From: JBECKR01 sp040235415
GTDB taxonomy: Bacteria; Acidobacteriota; Polarisedimenticolia; Polarisedimenticolales; Polarisedimenticolaceae
NCBI GenBank assembly: GCA_040235415.1
Contig: JBECKR010000346.1
Span: 1-18,771 of the forward strand
Length of the DNA: 18,771 nt
Reading direction: 5' to 3'
Part shown: positions 6,929 through 13,652 of the stretch, one piece after another
How the letters are laid out: the number at the start of each line of letters is the position of its first letter
How positions within the stretch are numbered: the first letter of the stretch is position 1
The notes under the pieces: model-generated
What the model was told of the DNA's origin: nothing
Databases searched by the model: none
The model's input: only the letters and a program-made list of their open reading frames with translations
Translations under genes and position numbers: made by a program

Positions 6929-8695
6929 GTGGCCGTCGCGCGCGCCCTCGAACCGACCGTCCTGCTCCGCCGCCTCCTCAAGGTCCGGGTCTGGCTCGCG
7001 GAGACGTTTCGGCCCACCGAGCTCCAGGTCCTTCTGGTGTGGGCGGCGGTCGTCGGCGTCGTGGGGGCGCTCGGCGCGTACCTGTTCCGCGGCGCGACCG
7101 ACGTCGTGCACTGGACCCTGACCGGCCGCATGGGCGGCTACGTCGACAGCTTCGCGCACCTGCCGTGGTGGCGCCGGATCCTCGTGCCGGCGCTCGGCGG
7201 CGCGCTCGCGGGAACCGCGCTGCACTACGGCTCGCGGCTCGGGCGAAGCCAGCGCAGCACCGACTACATGGAGGCGATCGTGGTCGGGGACGGCCGCGTC
7301 GCATTCCGCCAGAGCCTGGTGAAGAGTCTTTCCGCGCTGTTCTCGGGCGCCTCGGGAGCGAGCATCGGGCGCGAGGGACCGCTCGTGCAGCTCTCGGCGA
7401 TGCTGTCGTCGCTGCCGGGCCGCTGGTTCCGGTTCTCGCTCCCCAAGCGCCGGCAGCTCGTCGCGTGCGGGGCCGCGGCGGGGATCGCGAGCGCCTACAA
7501 CGCGCCGATCGCCGGGGCGTTCTTCGTCGCCGAGATCGTCCTCGGCTCGCTCGCGATGGAGTCTTTCGGACCGCTCGTGGTGTCCTCGGTGACCGCCACG
7601 CTCGTGACCCGGGCGATCGCGCGCTCCAACGCGCTGTACCCGACGCCGTCGTTCGTGCTGCAGTCCTACTGGGAGATCGGCCCGTACGTCGTGCTGGGGA
7701 TCGTGTGCGGGCTCGCGGCCCCGATCTACCTGCGGTTCCTGCGCCGCAGCGAAACGGCGTTCCAGCGGCTCCCGCTGCATCGCATCGCGCGGCTCGCGCT
7801 CGGCGGCGCGGTCGTCGGCGTTCTTGCCGTCTTGCACCCCGAGGTCTGCGGAAACGGCTACAGCGTGGTCTACGCCATCCTCCACAACCCGTGGACCTGG
7901 CAGGTGCTGCTCGCCGTCCTGGTGCTGAAAGTCGTCGCGACCGGCGCGACGTTCGGGTCCGGCGCGGTCGGCGGCGTGTTCACGCCGACGCTGCTGACCG
8001 GCTCCGCGCTCGGCTACCTGTACGGCGTCGCGGTCGGCGCGGTGTCGCCGTACCCCGGTTTCGTCGCCAACACCTACGCGCTCGTCGGGATGGGAGCGTT
8101 CCTCGCGTCCGCGACCGGCGCACCGGTCATGGCCATCATCATGCTCTTCGAGCTCACGCTGAACTACCAGATCATCCTTCCGCTGATGCTCGCCTGCGTC
8201 ATCGGGTACTACACCTGCCGCACGTTCGAGACGAAGTTCCTGTACGGCGAGGCGCTCGAGCGCAAGGGAGCGGCGGTCGTGGCGGAGCACCTCGCCGGCC
8301 TGACGGTCGCGGACCTCATGCGTCCCGATCCGCTCGAGATCCGGGTCAACAGCTCGTTCCGCGAGATCGCCGAGGCGTTCCTGCAGAACCGCTTCAACAA
8401 CCTGTACGTCGTCGACGAGGACGACCGTTTCGTGGGAGTCGTGTCGCTGCACGACGTCAAGGGCTACCTCGACCAGCCCGACCTCGCCCGCGTCCTGATC
8501 GCGGAGGACCTCCTGCGGGAGGACTTCCCGGCGATCCACGTCGACCACCCCCTCGAGGAGGCGCTGTTCATCTTCGAGAGGAGCCGTTCGGAACGGCTCC
8601 CGGTGCTGGAGTCCGCGACCACGCCGCGGCTGATCGGAAGCCTCGCGAAGACCGATCTGTTGCTGCATCTCGTCGGGCGGCACCCCAGAGCGTGA
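6929..8695 (+). CDS. clcB: ClcB-type CLC chloride channel/transporter with C-terminal CBS domains
   Basis: 588 aa from GTG 6929, four bases after the EIIA stop. Residues about 30-440 form a CLC membrane domain with the gating glutamate E149 in 'GREGP', 'AAAGIASAYNAPIAGAFFVAE' and the third selectivity motif 'GSGAVGGVFTPTLL'. The N-terminal selectivity segment reads 'STDYMEAI', matching E. coli ClcB ('TDYMEAL') instead of the GSGIP of ClcA. The internal proton glutamate (Glu203 in E. coli ClcA) aligns to Ile. Residues about 455-585 are two CBS domains ('VADLMRPDPLEIRVNSSF', 'NNLYVVDEDDRFVGVVS', then 'RLPVLESATTPRLIGSL'), which usually bind adenine nucleotides and regulate gating. It probably conducts or exchanges chloride across the inner membrane. 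The CBS tail makes it longer than E. coli ClcB. Confidence 0.9.
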   Translation: MAVARALEPTVLLRRLLKVRVWLAETFRPTELQVLLVWAAVVGVVGALGAYLFRGATDVVHWTLTGRMGGYVDSFAHLPWWRRILVPALGGALAGTALHYGSRLGRSQRSTDYMEAIVVGDGRVAFRQSLVKSLSALFSGASGASIGREGPLVQLSAMLSSLPGRWFRFSLPKRRQLVACGAAAGIASAYNAPIAGAFFVAEIVLGSLAMESFGPLVVSSVTATLVTRAIARSNALYPTPSFVLQSYWEIGPYVVLGIVCGLAAPIYLRFLRRSETAFQRLPLHRIARLALGGAVVGVLAVLHPEVCGNGYSVVYAILHNPWTWQVLLAVLVLKVVATGATFGSGAVGGVFTPTLLTGSALGYLYGVAVGAVSPYPGFVANTYALVGMGAFLASATGAPVMAIIMLFELTLNYQIILPLMLACVIGYYTCRTFETKFLYGEALERKGAAVVAEHLAGLTVADLMRPDPLEIRVNSSFREIAEAFLQNRFNNLYVVDEDDRFVGVVSLHDVKGYLDQPDLARVLIAEDLLREDFPAIHVDHPLEEALFIFERSRSERLPVLESATTPRLIGSLAKTDLLLHLVGRHPRA

Positions 8696-8714
8696 CCGCG
8701 CCGCCGCCGCGGTC
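8694..8714 (+). terminator. Possible hairpin after the CLC gene
   Basis: A 7-bp perfect inverted repeat (GACCGCG / CGCGGTC) with a 7-base loop starts in the CLC stop codon and lies before the next unit's promoter. No T-tract follows, so it is not a classical intrinsic terminator. It may only be a GC-rich fold. Confidence 0.3.
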
Positions 8715-8723
8715 CGTCGTGAC

Positions 8724-8752
8724 TTGACAACTGCGTCCCCCCGCCGTAGTTG
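8724..8752 (+). promoter_or_regulatory. Sigma70-like promoter for the di-heme protein/oxidase unit
   Basis: A perfect TTGACA at 8724-8729 is followed after 17 bases by TAGTTG (8747-8752), a weak -10; TTGAAT at 8750-8755 (20-base spacing) is an alternative. This short A/T-containing patch stands out in very GC-rich surroundings and lies in the only real gap (8696-8779) on this strand. It would place the transcript start near 8760, which argues against translation starting at TTG 8750 and for TTG 8780. Confidence 0.6.
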
Positions 8753-8764
8753 AATTCACGCGAC

Positions 8765-8770
8765 GGGGAG
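8765..8770 (+). promoter_or_regulatory. Ribosome binding site deciding the TTG 8780 start
   Basis: GGGGAG ends 9 bases before TTG 8780. With the predicted promoter just upstream, it selects this start over the in-frame TTG at 8750, which overlaps the -10 region. Confidence 0.5.
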
Positions 8771-8779
8771 ACGACGAGG

Positions 8780-9868
8780 TTGCCGGGAAAGCGCCAGCGA
8801 CGATGGTGGGGGCTGGTCCTGCTGGGACTGGCGGGGCTGCTCGGCTCGTCCGCGTCCTCCTCGGGTCCGGATGCCCGCGGGGGGGGCGAGCGCGACGAAC
8901 ACGCGGCACCTTACGAACTCGGCCGCGACCTGTTCCTGCACGAGACCTTCGGCGGGAACGGTCGGACCTGCGCCACGTGCCACGACCCGGCCGGCGAGCT
9001 CACGATCTCTCCCGAGCGGGTTCGTCAGCGCTACGCCGCGGACCCCGACGACCCGTTGTTCCGGCCGATCGACAGCAACGACGGCGAGGGCCGTGACTAC
9101 TCCAACCTCTTGAACCGGGCGCTGGTGCGGGTGACCGTCCCGCTTCACCGGAGGGTGTGGCTCGCCGACGATCCGATGCGGCGGAGCATCTCGGTCTGGC
9201 GCGGCGTTCCCGGGCTCGCCAACGTCGCGCTGACCGCGCCGTACGACCAGGACGGCCGGGCGGCGACGCTCGAGGACCAGGCGATCGGCGCGATCGAGTC
9301 GCACTTCGAGCCGACCCGGGCGCCGCGTCCCCGCGAGCTGAGCGCGTTGGCGCGGTTCGAGGAAGAGCTGTACTACCCCCTGCGGCTTCGCGCGCTGGCG
9401 CCGTCCGGCGACGGCCCCGTTCCGGAGACGGGTTTCTCGATCCCGCTCCCGAGCCCCGAGGCGGTCCACGGTCGGGCGGTGTTCGAGCGGCACTGCGGGC
9501 AGTGTCACGCGGGAGATCTCGAGCACCGCTCCGCCGACCCGGCGGCCCCGGTGTTCGAAAACGTGTCGGTCAGCGAGCGCAACCTTCCCGGGCTCCCGCT
9601 GCTGCGGCTCGCGTTCGTGCTCGACGACGGCACGGTCCGGATCGTGGAGACTCCCGACCCCGGACGGGCCGCGATCACGGGCCGCATCGAGGATCTCAAC
9701 CGCTTCGAAATCCCGCAGTTGCGCGGTTTGAAGCACACTGCGCCGTACTTCCACGACAACTCGGCCGCGACGATCGCCGACATGATCGACCATTACGTCA
9801 TCGTCCTGCGGCTCCAGATCAACCGGCAGGACAAGGCGGATCTCGCGACCTTCCTCGAGCTGCTCTGA
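8780..9868 (+). CDS. Di-heme cytochrome c peroxidase/MauG-family protein
   Basis: 362 aa from TTG 8780 (see the RBS entry). The N-terminus is basic and then hydrophobic (residues 9-22), a signal peptide or membrane anchor, putting the protein in the periplasm. Two c-type heme sites are visible: C64-A-T-C67-H68 and C239-G-Q-C242-H243. Family landmarks include 'FGGNGRTCATCHDP', 'APYDQDGRAATLEDQAIGAI' around 150-170 and 'LKHTAPYFHDNSAATIADMIDHY' near the C-terminus, all typical of bacterial di-heme peroxidases and MauG. Classical members reduce H2O2 to water; MauG-type members oxidise protein residues to make cofactors. The sequence alone does not separate these roles. It is followed 14 bases later by the copper radical oxidase gene, so the two are probably co-transcribed, suggesting H2O2 removal, electron transfer or cofactor maturation for that enzyme (inference). 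Confidence 0.88.
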   Translation: MPGKRQRRWWGLVLLGLAGLLGSSASSSGPDARGGGERDEHAAPYELGRDLFLHETFGGNGRTCATCHDPAGELTISPERVRQRYAADPDDPLFRPIDSNDGEGRDYSNLLNRALVRVTVPLHRRVWLADDPMRRSISVWRGVPGLANVALTAPYDQDGRAATLEDQAIGAIESHFEPTRAPRPRELSALARFEEELYYPLRLRALAPSGDGPVPETGFSIPLPSPEAVHGRAVFERHCGQCHAGDLEHRSADPAAPVFENVSVSERNLPGLPLLRLAFVLDDGTVRIVETPDPGRAAITGRIEDLNRFEIPQLRGLKHTAPYFHDNSAATIADMIDHYVIVLRLQINRQDKADLATFLELL

Positions 9869-9882
9869 GGCCGGAACGAACC

Positions 9883-12800
9883 ATGACGCCCGGATTCCGA
9901 GCGCGAGCGCTCGCGGCGCTCGCCGCCCTCGCGACCGCGGTCCTCTCCGGGGCGACCGCGGCGCAGTCGCCGCCCGAGGTCACCGGGGTATCGTGGTGCC
10001 CGGGGGGAAAGACCTGTTTGCAGTGGTCGGCGGCCGGCGGCGCGACGGAGTACCGCCTGTACCGCGGTGATCGCGGCAGCCTCGCGGCCCTCGCCGACTC
10101 CGGCGTCGACTCCTGCCGGGTCGGCCGTTACTTCGACACGCAGACGGGCGCGACCCTGCTCGACGTGCCGCCTCCGGGCACGATGTACTGGTACGTCGTC
10201 ACCGCGTACGGTCCCGGGGGCGAGGGCACCGCCGGGGCCGGAGCCTCCGGCGAGCGGGTCGTGGACGGCGACGCGTGCCCGACGTCGACCGCCGGCCTCG
10301 CGGCGAGCTACCCGCTGGACGAGGGAACCGGGACGGTCGCGGCGGACTTTTCGGGAAACGGAAACGATGCGACCGTGTTCGGAGCGACGTGGTTCAGTCC
10401 GGGGCGGTACGGAGCCGCTCTGGCGTTCGACGGCTCGGTCGACTACGTCGAGGCGGCCGGATCGCCCTCGCTCAACGTGTCGGGACCCGCGCTGACGATC
10501 TCGGCTTGGGTCAACATCCCGCCGGCGACCACTCCGGACACCGTCGTCCTGTCGAAGCCGTGGTTCGCGTCGTCGACGTCCTATCCGACCTACCAGTACG
10601 CCGTGGAGTTCGACGGCAGCGACAACCAGACCCTCGACCTGTACTTCACCGATTCCGGCGGAACGCTCCGCGGACCGTATTCGGTGAAGCCCGATCTCGG
10701 GGTCTGGACGCACTTCGCGTTCTCCTACGACGGCGCCACGGTCCGGGGATACCTCGACGGCGCCGAGCGATCGAGCACGCCCGCGAGCGGCTCCCTGTTC
10801 CCCCGGGACACCTCGTTGCGGCTCGGCGTCGACGGCGGCTTCGGCCAGCCGTACTGGGGCCGGCTGGACGAGGTCCGGATCTACGCCCGCGCGCTGAGCC
10901 AGGCAGAGATCCAGAGCGACATGGACATCGCGGTCGGCTCGAGGCCGCCGTCCGGGATCCCGCGCCTCGCGATCACCTCTCCGACCCCGGGCGAGAACGT
11001 CGCCGGGACCACCGTCTCCGTGACCTACGACACCACCGGGGACGTCTCCGAGGTCGATCACGTCCACTTTCGACTCGACGATCTTCCGGAAACCGAGGAT
11101 GCGACGTTCGACGGCGTGTTCCAGATCGACGCGGTGCACGTCGGCGCGCACCTTCTCCGCGGCTACCTCGCGCGCACCGATCACTCGCGGATCGCCGGTA
11201 GCGACGCCGATCCGGTCTCGTTCCAGACGGTGGTCGATCCGGCCGATCCGGTCGCCCCGACGGTGACGATCACGGCTCCGGGCAACGGCGCGACCGTCTC
11301 CGGCACGATCGACGTCAACGCAATCGCCTCGGACAACGTCGGGGTATACGGCGTTCAATTCCGTTTGGACGGCGAGGATCTCGGATCGGAGGACACCGCG
11401 GCGCCGTACTCGGTGCCGCTCGACACCCGGCTGCTGTACAACGGAGCCCACACGACCGACGCGGTGGCCCGCGACGTCGCGGGCAACGAGACTACCGCGA
11501 CCCCGGTCGGCATCACCGTGGCGAACAACGCTCCCACGGATCCCGCGGTGGTCGGAGTGTGGAACGGTCCGTACGACTGGCCGCTGGTCGCGATCCACGG
11601 TGCGATGCTCCACACCGGCAGGATCCTGTACTTCGACGACCACACCGAGGATCCCGGCGTCCAGGTGTGGGACCCGGTGGCGGACGCGTTCACGCCGACC
11701 CCGTACCCGGTCCGGAACCTGTTCTGCGCGGGCCTCTCCGCCCTCGCGGACGGGCGCATCGCGATCGTCGGCGGTCACGTCGACGCGTACGCCGGCATCC
11801 CGGACGTCGCGATCTTCGACCCGGTGCCCGAGATTTGGTCCACGGGCCCCCCGATGACCTACCCGCGGTGGTATCCGACCGCGACCGCCCTGCCGGACGG
11901 CAGGCTCCTGGTCCTGTCGGGCGCGTCCGATTGCCCGACGTGCAACGATCCGAACGGCACCCACGACGGGATCGTGGAGATCCCGGAGATCTACGATCCG
12001 GTGGCGAACGACTGGACCCAGCTCAACGGCGCATCGCTCAGAATCCCGCTGTACCCGCACGTCTTCGTGCTGCCTGACGGCCGCGTCCTCGTGACCTCGA
12101 CGCAGGAGGACCCGATCGAGACCTGGGTGCTGAATCTCGCGTCGGAGACGTGGAGCGTCGTCGATCCCGCGGTCCTCGACGGCGGCAGCGCCGTGATGTA
12201 TCGACCGGGCAAGGTGCTCAAGAGCGGCTCGGCGCGGAACCCGGATTACCCGGCGGCGGCGGCCGCCGCGACGGCCTACGTCCTCGACATGTCGCAGCCG
12301 GCACCGGCGTGGCGGGCGACGTCGGCGATGCACTACGCCCGCACCCAGCACAACCTCGTGGCGCTCCCGGACGGCGACGTCCTCGCCGTGGGGGGCTCCG
12401 GCACTTCGGACGTATTCGACCTTGCGCCGGCGGTATACGCCGCGGAGCTGTGGTCTCCGTCGACGGAGACCTGGACCGTGCTCGCGAGCATGGCCTCGCC
12501 GAGGGTGTACCACTCCACCGCGCTCCTGCTCCCCGACGGGCGGGTGGTCTCGGCCGGCGGCGGCCGCTTCGGCATCGATCAGCTCAGCGCGGACGTGTTC
12601 TCGCCACCGTACCTGTTCAAGGGGCCGCGTCCCGTGATCGTGTCGTCGCCCGCGCAGGCGACGTACGGCTCGACGTTCTTCGTGGGGACTCCGGACGCGG
12701 GCTCGATCGCGAAGGTCACGCTCGTCAAGACCGGCGCCGTGACGCACGCCTTCGACCAAGACCAGAGGTTCGTGGAGCTCTCGTTCGAGGTCACCACGGG

Positions 12801-12924
12801 CGGCCTCAACGTGCACGCTCCCGCCGACGCCGATCTCGCGCCGCCTGGGTATTACATGCTGTTCCTGGTCAACGCCTCCGGGGTGCCGTCGGTGGCGCCG
12901 TTCCTGCAACTGCCCGTGCCTTGA
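9883..12924 (+). CDS. Secreted multidomain galactose oxidase-family (copper radical) oxidase
   Basis: 1013 aa from ATG 9883. A Sec signal peptide (cleavage near A27) is followed by an Fn3-like domain (~30-125), a LamG/concanavalin-like domain (~137-347), two Ig-like domains (~359-450 and ~456-547), a kelch-type seven-bladed catalytic domain (~555-905) and a DUF1929 C-terminal domain (~916-1013). Alignment by eye to fungal galactose oxidase finds every cofactor residue: C615 ('FCAGLSALADGRIAIVGG', Cys228), Y664 ('PRWYPTATALPDGR', Tyr272), Y876-H877 ('PRVYHSTALLLPDGRV', Tyr495-His496) and H955 ('VTHAFDQDQR', His581). Such enzymes oxidise alcohols or aldehydes and make H2O2 using Cu and a Tyr-Cys radical. 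The stacking Trp290 position aligns to S682, and a C684-x-x-C687 pair follows. The N-terminal modules suggest carbohydrate or surface binding. The substrate is unknown; glyoxal-oxidase or GlxA-like activity is equally possible. Confidence 0.88.
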   Translation: MTPGFRARALAALAALATAVLSGATAAQSPPEVTGVSWCPGGKTCLQWSAAGGATEYRLYRGDRGSLAALADSGVDSCRVGRYFDTQTGATLLDVPPPGTMYWYVVTAYGPGGEGTAGAGASGERVVDGDACPTSTAGLAASYPLDEGTGTVAADFSGNGNDATVFGATWFSPGRYGAALAFDGSVDYVEAAGSPSLNVSGPALTISAWVNIPPATTPDTVVLSKPWFASSTSYPTYQYAVEFDGSDNQTLDLYFTDSGGTLRGPYSVKPDLGVWTHFAFSYDGATVRGYLDGAERSSTPASGSLFPRDTSLRLGVDGGFGQPYWGRLDEVRIYARALSQAEIQSDMDIAVGSRPPSGIPRLAITSPTPGENVAGTTVSVTYDTTGDVSEVDHVHFRLDDLPETEDATFDGVFQIDAVHVGAHLLRGYLARTDHSRIAGSDADPVSFQTVVDPADPVAPTVTITAPGNGATVSGTIDVNAIASDNVGVYGVQFRLDGEDLGSEDTAAPYSVPLDTRLLYNGAHTTDAVARDVAGNETTATPVGITVANNAPTDPAVVGVWNGPYDWPLVAIHGAMLHTGRILYFDDHTEDPGVQVWDPVADAFTPTPYPVRNLFCAGLSALADGRIAIVGGHVDAYAGIPDVAIFDPVPEIWSTGPPMTYPRWYPTATALPDGRLLVLSGASDCPTCNDPNGTHDGIVEIPEIYDPVANDWTQLNGASLRIPLYPHVFVLPDGRVLVTSTQEDPIETWVLNLASETWSVVDPAVLDGGSAVMYRPGKVLKSGSARNPDYPAAAAAATAYVLDMSQPAPAWRATSAMHYARTQHNLVALPDGDVLAVGGSGTSDVFDLAPAVYAAELWSPSTETWTVLASMASPRVYHSTALLLPDGRVVSAGGGRFGIDQLSADVFSPPYLFKGPRPVIVSSPAQATYGSTFFVGTPDAGSIAKVTLVKTGAVTHAFDQDQRFVELSFEVTTGGLNVHAPADADLAPPGYYMLFLVNASGVPSVAPFLQLPVP

Positions 12925-12926
12925 GC

Positions 12927-12943
12927 CCGGCGGCGGTCGCCGG
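12927..12943. terminator. Small hairpin between convergent genes
   Basis: The 21-base gap between the convergent oxidase and PIG-L stops holds CCGGCG / CGCCGG with a 5-base loop. There is no T-run on either side. It could help end transcription from both strands, but the evidence is only the repeat and its position. Confidence 0.3.
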
Positions 12944-12945
12944 CA

Positions 12946-13602
12946 TCATTCCAGGATCCGCAGCTTGCGCCCGTAGAACGCCTCGACGTAGCCGGCGTGC
13001 GCCGCCTGCACCGCACGCACCCGCATGAGCGACTTGACGACCACCGGCTCGAACCAGTGCTTGCCACGCTGCGACTCGAAGTGCTCCCAGATCAACGCCG
13101 CCTTCCGTTCCGCGATCTCGTCCGTAAGCGCCACGAACACGTTGGGGTTTCCGAGATCCGGGTCGAACTTGAGAATCTCGTACTCCAGGATGTTGTGCGC
13201 CCGGAACGTGTTCCAGCTCAGCTGCGACAGGATGCGGTGGTCCTGGTGGTGGTCGTCGCGGTAGTGCGTCAGCACCAGGTCGGGATCCACCCGGCCCTTG
13301 AGGTCCTCGAAGTAGTCTTTGATCGACGCGGCAACTTGCGGGAAGTAGGCGTTCCGGAACCGCTCGACCCGCACGTCCGAACCGGCCGAGCCCCGCAAGA
13401 ACGCCGCCGCCGCCGCCCGCGCCTCGCGCTCGCGCACGTCGTCGGAGCTGAACACGACCCAGGTGGCCTCGACCTCCCTGCCGGACTCGATCAGCTTCAG
13501 GATCGTCCCGCCGCAGCCGATCTCGATGTCGTCGCAGTGCGCGCCGAGCGCGAGCAGCCGCAGCGGACGCCCGTGCGGTTCGCCGATCCGGAACGGTTCC
13601 AT
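12946..13602 (-). CDS. PIG-L/LmbE-family deacetylase
   Basis: 218 aa from ATG 13602, preceded by a G-run (6 bases away) as a plausible ribosome site. The PIG-L zinc motif is clear: 'GAHCDDIEIGCGG' with H22 and D25 as metal ligands and D24 as probable base, and 'YRDDHHQDHR' supplying H122 (with H119 nearby), as in MshB/LmbE enzymes. The family removes N-acetyl groups from amino sugars or sugar conjugates using Zn. It is the last gene of the minus-strand sugar operon, 50 bases after the DUF4910 gene. A deacetylase here suggests that an N-acetylated sugar or glycoconjugate is processed in this pathway; the actual substrate cannot be read. No signal peptide is seen, so it is predicted cytoplasmic. 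Confidence 0.9.
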   Translation of the reverse strand: MEPFRIGEPHGRPLRLLALGAHCDDIEIGCGGTILKLIESGREVEATWVVFSSDDVREREARAAAAAFLRGSAGSDVRVERFRNAYFPQVAASIKDYFEDLKGRVDPDLVLTHYRDDHHQDHRILSQLSWNTFRAHNILEYEILKFDPDLGNPNVFVALTDEIAERKAALIWEHFESQRGKHWFEPVVVKSLMRVRAVQAAHAGYVEAFYGRKLRILE

Positions 13603-13618
13603 CTCGTTCCCCCCGCCG

Positions 13619-13628
13619 CCCCCCCCCC
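13619..13628. repeat. Homopolymer of ten C (G on the coding strand) before the PIG-L gene
   Basis: Ten consecutive C on the plus strand, with a further C6 at 13609-13614, lie in the 50-base gap between the DUF4910 stop and the PIG-L start. On the operon's strand they form G-runs next to the ribosome binding site. Length changes would alter spacing but not a reading frame. The run is also prone to sequencing error. Confidence 0.6.
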
Positions 13629-13652
13629 GGGCCCCGCCCGCGGCCCCGGCGC

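Noticed and set aside
8750..8779. TTG 8750 as start of the di-heme protein
   Set aside because: It overlaps the likely -10 region, so it would not be on the transcript; TTG 8780 has a well-spaced ribosome site.
9793..12909. Very long minus-strand open frame opposite the oxidase gene
   Set aside because: It is rich in Arg/His/Asp with no domain, and mirrors codon bias of the plus-strand gene, whose catalytic motifs are clear. It is a GC-driven shadow.
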